Shown: positions 7,282 to 16,821, counted from the first letter of the stretch. The stretch is 52,985 nucleotides of DNA from Tersicoccus phoenicis (GCF_001968835.1 NZ_MRDE01000018.1:1-52985), one strand, 5' to 3'. The notes: generated from the letters alone by a model not told the origin. Numbers and translations: made by a program.

Positions 7282-9711
7282 TCAGGGGCGATCGGGGGCC
7301 GGTCCGTGCCGCACGAGCTCGTCCAGCAGGCGGATAGCGGCCGTCTTCTCCAGGGGGTTGTTCCGGTTCCCGCACTTGGGCGACTGGATACAGGACGGGC
7401 ACCCGGTCTCGCACTCGCAGACGCGGATCGCGTCCGCCGTCGCTCGTAGCCAGGTGCCCGCGGCCTCGTACCCGCGCTCGGCGAAACCGGCGCCGCCCGC
7501 GTACCCGTCGTAGACGAAGATGCTGGGGCGCTCCGTGTCGGCGTGCAGCGCCGTGGAGACGCCGCCGATGTCCCACCGGTCGCTCGTGGCCACCAGCGGC
7601 AGCATGCCGATGGCGGCGTGTTCGGCGGCGTGCAGGGCGCCCGGCAGCTCGGCGCTGCTGATGCCTGCCGCCTCCAGCAGGGGACCCGGCGCCACGAACC
7701 AGACCGCCTGGGTGATCAGTTCCCGGACCGGTAGGTCGAGCGGTTCCTCACCGATCACCTCGTTGCTGGTGAACCGTTTGCGTTGGAACGCCACCACCTG
7801 GGTGGACACGCGCACCCGCCCGAAGCACACGGTCACCGGGCCCCAGGGCATGGAAAGATCCGTGCTCAGCACCTCGATGTCGGTGATGTCCCGGGCGGTG
7901 GTGTAGTAGTCCGGCTCACCGCGGCTGACGATCGCACAGTGATTCGCCTCGTCCAGGTCGTCGACGACGAACGTGACCTGCTGATGCGTGTAGACGGCGC
8001 CGGGGTGCAGCTGGTGGTGGCTCTGCCCCGCCCCCACGGTGCCGAGCAGTGCCCCGGTGGCCGAGTCGATGATGTCGATCGGCTGCCCCGCGGCGCCCCG
8101 CAGGCTCACCGCCGCGGCCGCGCTCTGCGGGTGGGTCCAGAACCAACCGGCCGGGCGGCGCCGCAGGAACCCCTGGGTGGTCAGGTCCTCGACGACGCCG
8201 GCGGCGGCGGGCCCGAACAGGTCGAGGTCCGCGGGGGTGAGCGGCGCCTCCGCCGCGGCCGCGCACAGGTGCGGGCCCAGAACGTACGGATTCTGCGGGG
8301 CGAACACGGCGGCCTCCACCGCGCGGTCGAAGATCGCCTCGGGATGGTTGACCAGGTAGGTGTCGAGCGGGTCATCGCTCGCGACGAACACCGCCAGCGC
8401 GTCCTGGCCCGCGCGCCCGGCCCGGCCGATCTGCTGGAACAGGGACGCGCGGGTGCCCGGCCAGCCGCCGATCAGCACGGCGTCCAGCCCGGCGATGTCG
8501 ATGCCGAGCTCCAGCGCCGAGGTGCTCGCGACCCCGAGCAGCCGGCCGTCCCGCAGGGCGTGCTCCAGCGCGCGACGCTCCTCGGGGAGGTAGCCGGACC
8601 GGTAGGCGGCCACCCGGCCGGGCAGGGTGCGGTCGACGTCGGCGAGGAGGCGCTGGGCCATGGCCGCGATGCTCTCCGCCCCCCGACGCGACCGGATGAA
8701 CGCGATGGTGCGCACGGCCCCGGAGACCAGGTCCGCCATCAGGTCGGCGGACTCGGCGATCACCGTGCGGCGCCGTGGGGCCCCGTTCTCGCCGTCCTGG
8801 TCGGTCAAGGAGGGCTCCCAGAGGGCGACCGTCACCTGACCGTGCGGCGAGGCGTCGGTCTCGACGGCGGTGGCGGGGGCGCCGATCAGCCGGGAGAACG
8901 AGCCCTCGGGTTCGAAGGACGTCGCCGAGGCGCCGATGAACACCGGGTTCCCGCCGTACCGGGCGCACACACGCCGCAGCCGGCGCAGCACGTTGGCCAC
9001 GTGCGCACCGAACACGCCGCGGTAGCCGTGCGCCTCGTCGACGATCACGTACCGCAGGCGGCGCAGGAACCGGGCCCAGCGCACGTGGTTGGGCAGGATG
9101 CCCACGTGCAGCATGTCCGGGTTGGCGAGCACGACGTTCGCATGGTCTCGGACCCAGGCGCGTTCGGCCGGGTCGGTATCCCCGTCGTAGGTCGCCGCCC
9201 GGATGCCGGGCACGGCCAGACCGGTCCAGGACGCCAGCTGGTCCGCGGCGAGCGCCTTGGTCGGAGAGAGGTAGAGCACGGTGGCGCCGTCCCGGTCCAG
9301 GGCCGTACCGGCCAGCTCCTCGGCCCGGACCACCGCGTCCAGGGCGGGCAGCTGGAACGCCAGCGACTTGCCCGACGCCGTCCCGGTGGCCAGCACCACG
9401 TGGCGTCCGGCGTGAGCGGCGTCGGCGGCTTCGACCTGGTGGGCCCACGGCTCCGGCACGCCGCGTCGGGTGAAGGCGTCCACGACGGCGGGGTGCACCC
9501 AGCCCGGCCACGGCACGGGCACCGCGTCCCGGGCCGGCAGCACTCGGACGTGCCGCACCTGCGCCGGGGTTCGGTTCCCGCCTGGGACGGCGGCGGCGAG
9601 GGCAGCCGCCAGCCCGGCGGCACCGCGGTCCCCGACGTCCCGATCGTCGCCGGAACCACCGGTGCCCCCGGTGCGTCCCAGCAGAGCCAGGCTTGTGCGT
9701 CCGTCCGTCAT
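7282..9711 (-). CDS. DEAD/DEAH-box helicase with C-terminal DUF1998 (MrfA-like)
   Basis: About 809 aa. Helicase motifs appear in order: Walker A ATGTASGKS (around 108-116), DEAH (225-228), the SAT motif GASATSFEPE, and motifs V/VI in ASTSALELGIDIAGLD and QQIGRAGRAG. The C terminus carries four clustered cysteines (CECETGCPSCIQSPKCGNRNNP), the metal site of the MrfA/YprA type in which the Bacillus protein acts in mitomycin-lesion repair. Actinobacterial homologues regularly sit beside ssd-tad genes. ATG 9711 is chosen because GGGAGA lies 9 nt upstream; ATG 9720 and 9747 are in frame. No MrfB-like nuclease is adjacent. Confidence 0.9.
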   Translation of the reverse strand: MTDGRTSLALLGRTGGTGGSGDDRDVGDRGAAGLAAALAAAVPGGNRTPAQVRHVRVLPARDAVPVPWPGWVHPAVVDAFTRRGVPEPWAHQVEAADAAHAGRHVVLATGTASGKSLAFQLPALDAVVRAEELAGTALDRDGATVLYLSPTKALAADQLASWTGLAVPGIRAATYDGDTDPAERAWVRDHANVVLANPDMLHVGILPNHVRWARFLRRLRYVIVDEAHGYRGVFGAHVANVLRRLRRVCARYGGNPVFIGASATSFEPEGSFSRLIGAPATAVETDASPHGQVTVALWEPSLTDQDGENGAPRRRTVIAESADLMADLVSGAVRTIAFIRSRRGAESIAAMAQRLLADVDRTLPGRVAAYRSGYLPEERRALEHALRDGRLLGVASTSALELGIDIAGLDAVLIGGWPGTRASLFQQIGRAGRAGQDALAVFVASDDPLDTYLVNHPEAIFDRAVEAAVFAPQNPYVLGPHLCAAAAEAPLTPADLDLFGPAAAGVVEDLTTQGFLRRRPAGWFWTHPQSAAAAVSLRGAAGQPIDIIDSATGALLGTVGAGQSHHQLHPGAVYTHQQVTFVVDDLDEANHCAIVSRGEPDYYTTARDITDIEVLSTDLSMPWGPVTVCFGRVRVSTQVVAFQRKRFTSNEVIGEEPLDLPVRELITQAVWFVAPGPLLEAAGISSAELPGALHAAEHAAIGMLPLVATSDRWDIGGVSTALHADTERPSIFVYDGYAGGAGFAERGYEAAGTWLRATADAIRVCECETGCPSCIQSPKCGNRNNPLEKTAAIRLLDELVRHGPAPDRP

Positions 9712-9785
9712 CACGTCCATTCTCCCATCGGTCGCGGACACGACCACCCTTTTCTACGGTTACGTAGAGGTGGGAGGATCGAGGG

Positions 9786-10208
9786 ATGAACGCCGACGAC
9801 GACGCGATCCGCACCCTCACCGATGCCCAGTGCTGGGAGTTCCTGGAACGCTCGCGGTTCGGGCGCCTCGCCGTCGCCCCGGCCGGCCGGATCGACGTCT
9901 TCCCGCTCAATTTCGTTGCCCGCGACGGGCGGATCACGTTCCGCACCGCCGAGGGCACCAAACTGCTGTCCCTGACCGTCAACGCCGCGGTGGCGCTGGA
10001 GGCCGACGAGGTCACCGGAGGGCAGGCCCGCAGCGTCGTCGTCCACGGTACGGCGCGCACGCTCGAGACCACCGCGGAGATCGACGCGGCCGAGAGCCTT
10101 CCGCTGCGCTCGTGGATCCCCACCCGGAAGACCCGGTTCGTGCAGATCACCCCCACCGAGCTGACCGGCCGGGCGTTCCACCTGGGCCGGGAATCGGACG
10201 CGGACTGA
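9786..10208 (+). CDS. Pyridoxamine 5'-phosphate oxidase-fold (PPOX) flavin/F420-binding protein
   Basis: A 140-aa small split-barrel protein: CWEFLERSRFGRLAVAPAGRIDVFPLNFVARDGRITFRT is the classic start of the PPOX family, followed by GTKLLSLTVNAAVALEAD. Such proteins bind FMN or F420 and reduce small molecules, but the substrate is not predictable here. ATG 9786 follows GGGAGG with 8-nt spacing. It is divergent from the helicase and lies 39 nt upstream of the methyltransferase gene. In the mycobacterial version of this block, as I recall it, a cold-shock gene occupies this place. Confidence 0.85.
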   Translation: MNADDDAIRTLTDAQCWEFLERSRFGRLAVAPAGRIDVFPLNFVARDGRITFRTAEGTKLLSLTVNAAVALEADEVTGGQARSVVVHGTARTLETTAEIDAAESLPLRSWIPTRKTRFVQITPTELTGRAFHLGRESDAD

Positions 10209-10234
10209 CGCCGTCACCGTCGATCGTCCGTGGC

Positions 10235-10240
10235 TAGGCT
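10235..10240 (+). promoter_or_regulatory. -10 element TAGGCT for a leaderless methyltransferase transcript
   Basis: TAGGCT ends 7 nt before GTG 10248, the distance expected when transcription starts at the start codon. No Shine-Dalgarno sequence is present at that start. No good -35 hexamer is evident. Confidence 0.5.
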
Positions 10241-10247
10241 GGTGGCC

Positions 10248-11957
10248 GTGTCCGACCCGTCGCCCGCGACCTCCTCGCCGTCCACCGTCGACGTCCTTGA
10301 TGCGCCGCGCGCGGACGATCCGGCGGCGCTCGCCCGGTTGGTGTCCCGCTTCGCGGCCGCGACGTACACCGTCGACGGAGTCCGCGACCTGATCGGCGAG
10401 GACGCCGCCGCGGCCCTGGACCGCGACGAGACCGTTCCCGCTGAGTTGGCGACCGCCCGAGTGCTCGCCGACGCCGACTCGGAGAACCGCACCCGGGCCG
10501 CGCTGAGCCGGCTGCTGCTGCTCGGCCTGCCGGTCCCGATCGACGCCTTCGGCGCGGACACCGCGGCTGACCTGGTGGCTTGCGGGGTCGCCGAACCGGT
10601 TTCCGCCGAACCGGTTGTCGCCGAACCGGTTGCCGCCGTGCCGACCCAGGCCGAGCCGGCCGAGGCAGGCGCGACCCTGCTGCGGGCCCGTGTCGACCTG
10701 CGCCCGTACGAGGCCGACGACGCCACCCGCCTCTGGGTCGCCGCCGACCTCGGCGCCCTGCAGACCGACGGGCCGCTGCGGCACGACCATGTGCTCGGCA
10801 TCGGGCGCGCCTCCCTCACCCTGGCGCAGGTGACCGACCGCCGCCCAGTCGAGACGGCGCTCGACCTCGGCACCGGGTGCGGCATCCAGACCTTCCACCT
10901 GCTCCGCCACGCCCGGCACGTGACGGCCACCGACCTCTCCGCCCGTGCCCTGGCCTACACCCGGTTCAACCTGCTGCTCAACGCCGCCGCGCTCGACCTG
11001 GACCCGGCCGACCTGTCCGCCCGCGTCGAGCTGCGTCAGGGCAGTCTGCTCGAACCGGTCGCGAACGAGACGTTCGACTTGATCGTGTCCAACCCGCCGT
11101 TCGTGATCACTCCCCGTGCGGCGCAGGAAACCACGGACTCCCGATATACCTACCGGGACGGCGGGCAGACGGGCGACCGGCTCGTCACCGACCTGGTCCG
11201 CACCCTCCCGGCACACCTCGCGGACGGAGGCACCGCCCAGCTGCTCGGCAACTGGGAGATTCCCGCCGGGGCCACGTGGGACGACACGGTGACCTCCGCG
11301 TGGTTCGCTCCCCACGGAGGGGCCCCGGGCGGCGAGGACGGCCTCGAGTGGTGGGTGATCCAGCGCGACACGCAGAGCCCGGCCGAGTACGCCGAACTGT
11401 GGCTGCGCGACGCCGCCCAGGCGATGGATCCGGATGGCTACCGCCGCGCCTACGCCGCGTACCTGGCCGACTTCGCGGCCCGCGACGTCGCCGCCATCGG
11501 CTTCGGCATGATCTGGCTTCGCCGCCCGGGCACCCGTTCCGCGGGTGAGCCGTTGCGGCGGTTGGAGTCCCTGATCCAGGTGCTCGACCAGCCACTCGGC
11601 CCCGCTATCGGCGCCACCATCGCCCGCCACGACCGGCTCGCCGGCCTGGACGACGCCGGCCTGGCCGGCCTGCGCCTGGTCGTCGCGCCGGACGTCACGG
11701 AGGAGCGGCACGGTACCCCCGGCGCCACCGACCCCACCGTCATCCTGTTGCGCCAGGGCGGCGGCTTCCGCCGGACCGTGCAGGCGTCCACCGCACTTGC
11801 CGGGTTCGTCGGTGCCTGCGACGGCGAGTTGACGGTCGGGCAACTCATCGCCGCCCTCACCGCCCTTCTCGGCCCCGAGGACCTCGGTTTCGCGGGCACG
11901 CTCCTCGGCCAGGTCCGGTGCGCCGTCGTCGACGGGTTTCTCCTCCCGCTGGAGTGA
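10248..11957 (+). CDS. Fused class I SAM-dependent methyltransferase (NPPF type)
   Basis: About 569 aa. The N-terminal domain (roughly 1-115) is helical; a linker of AEPVx repeats joins it to a Rossmann methyltransferase domain. That domain has SAM motif I LDLGTGCGIQTFHLL and the catalytic IVSNPPFV tetrapeptide starting near Asn282, as in the PrmC/HemK, RlmF and N6-adenine enzymes. A C-terminal domain of about 150 residues follows. NPPF enzymes methylate planar amides or amines in protein, RNA or DNA; the target is unknown. GTG 10248 is chosen because TAGGCT lies 7 nt upstream (leaderless); GTG 10230 and 10242 are in frame. Confidence 0.82.
   Translation: MSDPSPATSSPSTVDVLDAPRADDPAALARLVSRFAAATYTVDGVRDLIGEDAAAALDRDETVPAELATARVLADADSENRTRAALSRLLLLGLPVPIDAFGADTAADLVACGVAEPVSAEPVVAEPVAAVPTQAEPAEAGATLLRARVDLRPYEADDATRLWVAADLGALQTDGPLRHDHVLGIGRASLTLAQVTDRRPVETALDLGTGCGIQTFHLLRHARHVTATDLSARALAYTRFNLLLNAAALDLDPADLSARVELRQGSLLEPVANETFDLIVSNPPFVITPRAAQETTDSRYTYRDGGQTGDRLVTDLVRTLPAHLADGGTAQLLGNWEIPAGATWDDTVTSAWFAPHGGAPGGEDGLEWWVIQRDTQSPAEYAELWLRDAAQAMDPDGYRRAYAAYLADFAARDVAAIGFGMIWLRRPGTRSAGEPLRRLESLIQVLDQPLGPAIGATIARHDRLAGLDDAGLAGLRLVVAPDVTEERHGTPGATDPTVILLRQGGGFRRTVQASTALAGFVGACDGELTVGQLIAALTALLGPEDLGFAGTLLGQVRCAVVDGFLLPLE
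10590..10634 (+). repeat. 15-bp in-frame tandem repeat (3 copies) encoding AEPVx
   Basis: GCCGAACCGGTT plus three variable bases is repeated at 10590, 10605 and 10620. It encodes the AEPVS/AEPVV/AEPVA linker between the two parts of the methyltransferase. A fourth degenerate AEPAE unit follows. Confidence 0.88.
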
Positions 11958-12003
11958 GGGCCGGAGTGAGGCGGGCCACCGGTGGACGTCCGGGGGCCGG
12001 TCG

Positions 12004-12009
12004 TATGAT
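12004..12009 (+). promoter_or_regulatory. -10 element TATGAT upstream of topA
   Basis: TATGAT lies about 55 nt before GTG 12064. Transcription would start near 12016, after the in-frame ATG 12013, which argues for the downstream GTG as the real start. Confidence 0.5.
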
Positions 12010-12063
12010 TCGATGGTCACGAACCCGACCGGTTCGCAACCGAAGGAAAGTCAGGAAGTCGCA

Positions 12064-14826
12064 GTGCCCGCAAAGGCCCGTCAGCAGACCGGCAAGAAGC
12101 TCGTGATCGTCGAGTCGCCGGCCAAGGGGAAGACCATCGCGTCCTACCTCGGTCCGGGATTCGAGGTCGAGGCCTCGATGGGGCACATCCGTGACCTGCC
12201 GCAGCCGTCGGAGCTGCCCGACGCGCTGAAGAAGTCCTCCGTCGGCAAGTTCGCCGTGGACCTGGACAAGGACTTCGAGCCCTATTACGTCGTCTCGCCC
12301 GACAAGAAGAAGAAGGTCAGCGAGCTCAAGGCCGCACTCAAGGACGCCGACGAGCTCTATCTCGCCACTGACGGTGATCGCGAGGGCGAGGCCATCGCCT
12401 GGCACCTGCTCGAGGTGCTCAAACCGAAGGTGCCCGTGCACCGGCTCACCTTCCCCGAGATCACTCGCGAGGCCATCCAGCGGGCCCTGGGCAACATGCG
12501 CGATGTCGACATCGCCCTCGTCGACGCGCAGGAGACCCGGCGCGTCCTCGACCGCCTCTACGGGTACGAGATCTCCCCGGTGCTGTGGCGGAAGGTCTCG
12601 CGTGGCCTGTCCGCCGGCCGCGTCCAGTCCGTCGCGACCCGGCTCGTCGTCGAGCGGGAACGGGAACGGATGGCGTTCGTCCCGGCCGCGTACTGGGATC
12701 TGACGAGCACGTTCGCCGTGCCGGAGGAGAGCCGGTCCGACGCGTCTGCGCCCTCCTTCACCGCCCGCCTGGCCAGTCTCGACGGTACCCGGGTGGCCAC
12801 CGGCCGCGACTTCGACGACGCCGGTCGGCTGAAGACCCGGCAGGCCGTCCACCTCGACGAGCAGGGCGCGCGTGGCCTGGTCGCCGCGCTCGACGGCGCT
12901 GACTTCGCCGTCCGCGGCGTCGACACCAAGCCGTACACCCGCCGCCCGGCCGCTCCGTTCACCACCTCGACCCTGCAACAGGAGGCGGCCCGCAAGCTGC
13001 GGTTCTCCTCGCGCAGCACGATGCAGGTGGCGCAGCGACTGTACGAGAACGGCTACATCACCTACATGCGTACCGACTCGCCGGCCCTGTCCGACGAGGC
13101 GATCAACGCCGCCCGCCGGCAGGCGGGGGAGCTCTACGGCTCCGAGTACGTGCCGGAGTCCCGCCGCGTGTACAAGGGCGGCGACAAGAACGCTCAGGAG
13201 GCCCACGAGGCCATCCGCCCCGCCGGTGACGCGTTCCGCACCCCCGCCCAGGTCTCCGGGCAACTCAGCCGCGACGAGTTCCGGCTGTACGAGTTGATCT
13301 GGAAGCGGACCGTCGCCTCCCAGATGGCCGACGCCAGGGGCTCGACCGCGACCATCCGGGTCGGTGCCACCGCCAGCGACGGCCGGAACGCCGAGTTCAC
13401 CGCATCGGGCACGGTGATCACCTTCCGGGGCTTCCTCGCCGCCTACGAGGAAGGCACCGACGAGGACCGCGGCGAGGAGGCCCGTGCCGGTGCGGACGCG
13501 AAGGCCGGCGACACGCGGCTGCCCGATGTGAGCGAGGGCGACGCGCTGACCGCCGACGAGCTGGCCGCCCACGGCCACGAGACCTCCGCCCCGCCCCGGT
13601 ACACCGAGGCGTCGCTGGTCAAGGCCCTGGAAGAGGCCGGCATCGGCCGCCCGTCCACCTACGCCGCCACCATCTCCACGATCATGGACCGCGGCTACGT
13701 CCGCAGCCGCGGCTCGGCCCTCGTGCCCAGCTGGGTGGCGTTCTCCGTGGTCCGGCTGCTCGAGCAGCACTTCCACGACTACGTCGACTACGACTTCACC
13801 GCCCAGATGGAGGAGGACCTCGACCGGATCGCCCGCGGCGAACAGGCGCGCGTCGACTGGCTGCGCGACTTCTACTACGGGGACGGCGACGACTCCGGGC
13901 TGAGCACCATCGTGGAGAACCTCGGCGACATCGACGCCCGGGAGATCAACTCGCTGCCCGTCACCGACGACATCGTGCTGCGCGTGGGCAAGTTCGGTCC
14001 CTACCTGGAGCGTGCCGCCGCCGCCGACGCACCCGAGGGCACCGAACCCGAACGCGCGAACGTGCCCGAGGACCTGGCCCCTGACGAGCTGACCCCGGAG
14101 AGGGCGCTGGAGCTGATGGCCAGTGCCGGGCCCGAGGAGCACCAGCTCGGCATCGACCCGGAGACCGGGCGCACCATCGTCGCCAAGAACGGCCGGTACG
14201 GCGCCTACGTCACCGAGATCGTCCCGGAGCCCTCGGCCGAGGACCAGCCGGTGGAGTACTACAAGAACGGCAAACCGAAGCCGCCGAAGAAGCCCGTCAA
14301 GCCGAAGGCGCGCACCGCGTCGTTGTTCTCGTCGATGAGCCTGCAGACGGTCACCCTCGAGGACGCGCTGAAACTGCTGAGCCTGCCCCGGGTGGTCGGC
14401 ACCGACCCCGACGGCGTACCGATCACCGCGCAGAACGGCCGGTTCGGCCCCTACCTGAAGAGGGGGACCGACAGCCGTTCCCTGCCCGGCGAGGAGCAGA
14501 TCTTCACCGTCACCCTCGAGGAGGCGCTGAGGATCTACGCCGAGCCGAAGCAGCGGGGCCGGGCCGCAGCCCGACCGCCGTTGAAGGAACTGGGCACGGA
14601 CCCGGTCTCGGAGAAGCCGATCACGGTCAAGGAGGGCCGGTTCGGCCCGTACATCACCGACGGCACCACGAACATCACCGTCCCGCGCAGTGACTCGATC
14701 GAGGAGCTGACCCACGAGCGTGCGGTCGAGTTGCTGGCGGAGAAGCGCGACAAGGGTCCCGCGAAGCGGCCGACCCGTCGCACCAGTGGCAAGGCCGCGA
14801 CCGGTCGCACCCGCAGCAAGGTCTGA
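12064..14826 (+). CDS. topA: DNA topoisomerase I (type IA)
   Basis: About 920 aa; relaxes negatively supercoiled DNA. The Toprim domain begins at residue 9 (KKLVIVESPAKGKTIASYLG) with the DGDREGEAIAWHL acidic motif. The catalytic tyrosine lies in YITYMRTDS (Tyr334). Instead of zinc ribbons the C terminus has repeated GRFGPY-type domains (KFGPYLER, GRYGAYV, GRFGPYL, GRFGPYI) and a basic tail ending in RTRSKV, the actinobacterial arrangement that helps DNA clamping. GTG 12064 follows AGGAAG by 5 nt; ATG 12013 would start before the predicted transcription start. It continues the conserved Tad/helicase/topA neighbourhood. Confidence 0.97.
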   Translation: MPAKARQQTGKKLVIVESPAKGKTIASYLGPGFEVEASMGHIRDLPQPSELPDALKKSSVGKFAVDLDKDFEPYYVVSPDKKKKVSELKAALKDADELYLATDGDREGEAIAWHLLEVLKPKVPVHRLTFPEITREAIQRALGNMRDVDIALVDAQETRRVLDRLYGYEISPVLWRKVSRGLSAGRVQSVATRLVVERERERMAFVPAAYWDLTSTFAVPEESRSDASAPSFTARLASLDGTRVATGRDFDDAGRLKTRQAVHLDEQGARGLVAALDGADFAVRGVDTKPYTRRPAAPFTTSTLQQEAARKLRFSSRSTMQVAQRLYENGYITYMRTDSPALSDEAINAARRQAGELYGSEYVPESRRVYKGGDKNAQEAHEAIRPAGDAFRTPAQVSGQLSRDEFRLYELIWKRTVASQMADARGSTATIRVGATASDGRNAEFTASGTVITFRGFLAAYEEGTDEDRGEEARAGADAKAGDTRLPDVSEGDALTADELAAHGHETSAPPRYTEASLVKALEEAGIGRPSTYAATISTIMDRGYVRSRGSALVPSWVAFSVVRLLEQHFHDYVDYDFTAQMEEDLDRIARGEQARVDWLRDFYYGDGDDSGLSTIVENLGDIDAREINSLPVTDDIVLRVGKFGPYLERAAAADAPEGTEPERANVPEDLAPDELTPERALELMASAGPEEHQLGIDPETGRTIVAKNGRYGAYVTEIVPEPSAEDQPVEYYKNGKPKPPKKPVKPKARTASLFSSMSLQTVTLEDALKLLSLPRVVGTDPDGVPITAQNGRFGPYLKRGTDSRSLPGEEQIFTVTLEEALRIYAEPKQRGRAAARPPLKELGTDPVSEKPITVKEGRFGPYITDGTTNITVPRSDSIEELTHERAVELLAEKRDKGPAKRPTRRTSGKAATGRTRSKV

Positions 14827-14873
14827 CCGCATCCCGCGGCCGGCCGCGGGCAACCGACAGGAGGATGGCCGCC

Positions 14874-15905
14874 ATGCGTCTGGGTGTCCTGGACATCGGC
14901 TCCAACACCGTCCATCTGCTGCTCGTCGACGCCTATGCGGGGGCCCAGCCGGCGGCCTTCGCCTCGCACAAGCGGCCGCTCGCCCTGGTGCGGCACCTCG
15001 ACGAGCAGGGACGAATCACCGCCGAGGGCCAGGCGCAACTGATCGGGTTCGTCCGCGAGGCGCATGACGTCGCTCGCGACCATGGCGCGGAGGACCTGCT
15101 GGCCTTCGCGACGTCGGCGATCCGGGAGGCGGCGAACGGGCGCGAGGTGCTCGACGCCATCGCCGAGCGGACCGCGGTGACGCTGATGGAGTTGCCGGGT
15201 GACCGGGAGGCGGCGGTGACGTTCTTCGCCGCACGGCGCTGGTTCGGCTGGGGAGCGGGCACCATCCTCGACCTGGACATCGGCGGCGGATCGTTCGAGA
15301 TGGCGATGGGCGACGACGAGCTGCCCGCCCGGAACGTGTCGGTGCCGCTGGGTGCCGGGCGGCTGACCCGCGACTGGCTGCCGGAGGACCCGCCGACCAC
15401 GGCCAGCGTCAAGGCCCTGCGCGCGCACATCAAGGACACGCTGGCGCCGGTGGTGAGTTCCTTCGCCGATCTGGGGCGGCCCACCCTCGTCGCCGGCACC
15501 TCCAAGACCTTCCGCTCGCTGGCGCGGATCGCCGGGGCCGCTCCGAGCGGGGCCGGACCCTACGTGCGGCGCACCCTGGACCGGCACGACCTCTCCCTCT
15601 GGGCGCAGCGGATGTCCGCGATGTCCGCCGGCGATCGGGTGAACCTGCCCGGCGTCTCCGAGCTGCGGGCCCGGCAGGTGCTGGCCGGCGCGCTGGTGGC
15701 CGAAGCCGCGATGCTCGCGTTCGACGTCGAGCAGCTGCACATCTGCCCGTGGGCGCTGCGGGAGGGCTTGATCCTGCGCCGCCTCGATCAGCTCGTGATC
15801 ACCGGTGTCGCGCCCTCGGAGTGGCGCGACGAGAACCAGCGTCGACTTCCGAAGGAACTGCGCCGCCCGGCCGTGGCCGCCGCATTCGGGGAGCCGAGCG
15901 CGTGA
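14874..15905 (+). CDS. Ppx/GppA family exopolyphosphatase/phosphatase
   Basis: About 343 aa of the ASKHA fold: phosphate-1 motif LGVLDIGSNTVHLLLVDAY at the N terminus and LDLDIGGGSFEMAMG as phosphate-2. The short two-domain length matches actinobacterial Ppx1-like enzymes that hydrolyse polyphosphate or (p)ppGpp-type nucleotides; which substrate applies here is unknown. AGGAGG at 14859-14864 abuts ATG 14865, so ribosomes should use ATG 14874, nine bases downstream. Its stop overlaps the next start (GTGA at 15902-15905). The pair matches the ppx1/isomerase pairing upstream of proC in mycobacteria. Confidence 0.9.
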   Translation: MRLGVLDIGSNTVHLLLVDAYAGAQPAAFASHKRPLALVRHLDEQGRITAEGQAQLIGFVREAHDVARDHGAEDLLAFATSAIREAANGREVLDAIAERTAVTLMELPGDREAAVTFFAARRWFGWGAGTILDLDIGGGSFEMAMGDDELPARNVSVPLGAGRLTRDWLPEDPPTTASVKALRAHIKDTLAPVVSSFADLGRPTLVAGTSKTFRSLARIAGAAPSGAGPYVRRTLDRHDLSLWAQRMSAMSAGDRVNLPGVSELRARQVLAGALVAEAAMLAFDVEQLHICPWALREGLILRRLDQLVITGVAPSEWRDENQRRLPKELRRPAVAAAFGEPSA

Positions 15906-16726
15906 GCGCGCCCCGGGACATTCCCGTCGGGCTGTCGTCCTCGTCCGTCTACCCGCTCACCGTGGTCGACACCTTCGCCGTCGCGCGGGACCTCGGATAC
16001 GACGGTGTCGAGGTGATGGTCACGAACAACTCGATCAGCCGTGACCCGTCGCGGCTGCGGGACCTGCGGGAGCACTACCAGCTGCCGATCCTGTCCGTGC
16101 ACGCCCCGACGCTGCTGCTCACCCAGCAGGTATGGGGGACCGCCTGGACCAAGGTCGAACTCAGCTGCGCGATGGCGGCGGAGGTGGAGGCACCCACCGT
16201 CGTCGTGCACCCGCCGTTCCGCTGGCAGACGGGGTACGCGGACCATTTCGCCACCGGCATCCGCCGGATCATGGCCGACTACGGCGTGATGATTGCGGTC
16301 GAGAACATGTACCCGTGGCGGGTGCGGGGACGCGACCGGCGAGCGTACCTGCCGCACTGGGATCCGGTACCGCTCGAATACGACCACGTCACCTGGGACT
16401 TCTCACACGCCGCGTGCGCCGGATCGCACAGCCTGGTGTCGGTGCAGGAACTGGGGGAGCGGCTGCGGCACGTGCATCTGACGGACGGGTCCGGTGCGCA
16501 GAACCGGGACGAGCACCTGCTGCCCGGCGAAGGGAACCAGGACCCCGCCGCGGTGCTGCGGCACCTGGCACAGACCGACTGGGACGGCTCCGTCATCGCC
16601 GAGGTCTCGACCCGGAAAGCAAAAGGTGCCGGCGAGCGCGAACAGCTGCTGGGAGACACGCTGTCCTTCGCTCGCCGGCACCTGGACCGGGCGGGGCAGC
16701 CCGATCCTTCATCACTCGCACCTTGA
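15902..16726 (+). CDS. Sugar phosphate isomerase/epimerase-like TIM-barrel protein
   Basis: About 274 aa. It has features of the xylose isomerase-like AP endonuclease-2 fold: GLSSSSVYPLTVVDTFAVARDLGYDGVEVMV at the start, SVHAPTLLL, VVVHPPFRWQ, AVENMYPW, WDFSHAACAG and HVHLTDG carry the metal-binding Glu, Asp and His positions in the usual order. The physiological substrate is unknown. GTG 15902 overlaps the upstream Ppx stop. The last codons and stop fall inside a sequence that is repeated 186 nt downstream, so this gene end marks a possible rearrangement junction. Confidence 0.85.
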   Translation: MSAPRDIPVGLSSSSVYPLTVVDTFAVARDLGYDGVEVMVTNNSISRDPSRLRDLREHYQLPILSVHAPTLLLTQQVWGTAWTKVELSCAMAAEVEAPTVVVHPPFRWQTGYADHFATGIRRIMADYGVMIAVENMYPWRVRGRDRRAYLPHWDPVPLEYDHVTWDFSHAACAGSHSLVSVQELGERLRHVHLTDGSGAQNRDEHLLPGEGNQDPAAVLRHLAQTDWDGSVIAEVSTRKAKGAGEREQLLGDTLSFARRHLDRAGQPDPSSLAP

Positions 16727-16734
16727 GGAGGTAG
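16710..16734 (+). repeat. Direct repeat unit 1 (25 nt), spanning the 3' end of the isomerase gene
   Basis: The unit beginning CATCACTCGCACCTT and ending GAGGTAG recurs at 16896-16920 with 23 of 25 bases identical. The similarity extends loosely 15-20 nt upstream. This copy includes the stop codon of the isomerase-like gene. Confidence 0.8.
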
Positions 16735-16821
16735 CCACCACTCTAGGGACGGCTCTTGGGCGGACGCTCGATGTGGTCTGGGGATCACCTGAACGTCCAC
16801 GTCGGGGTGGGCCGACGAGAA

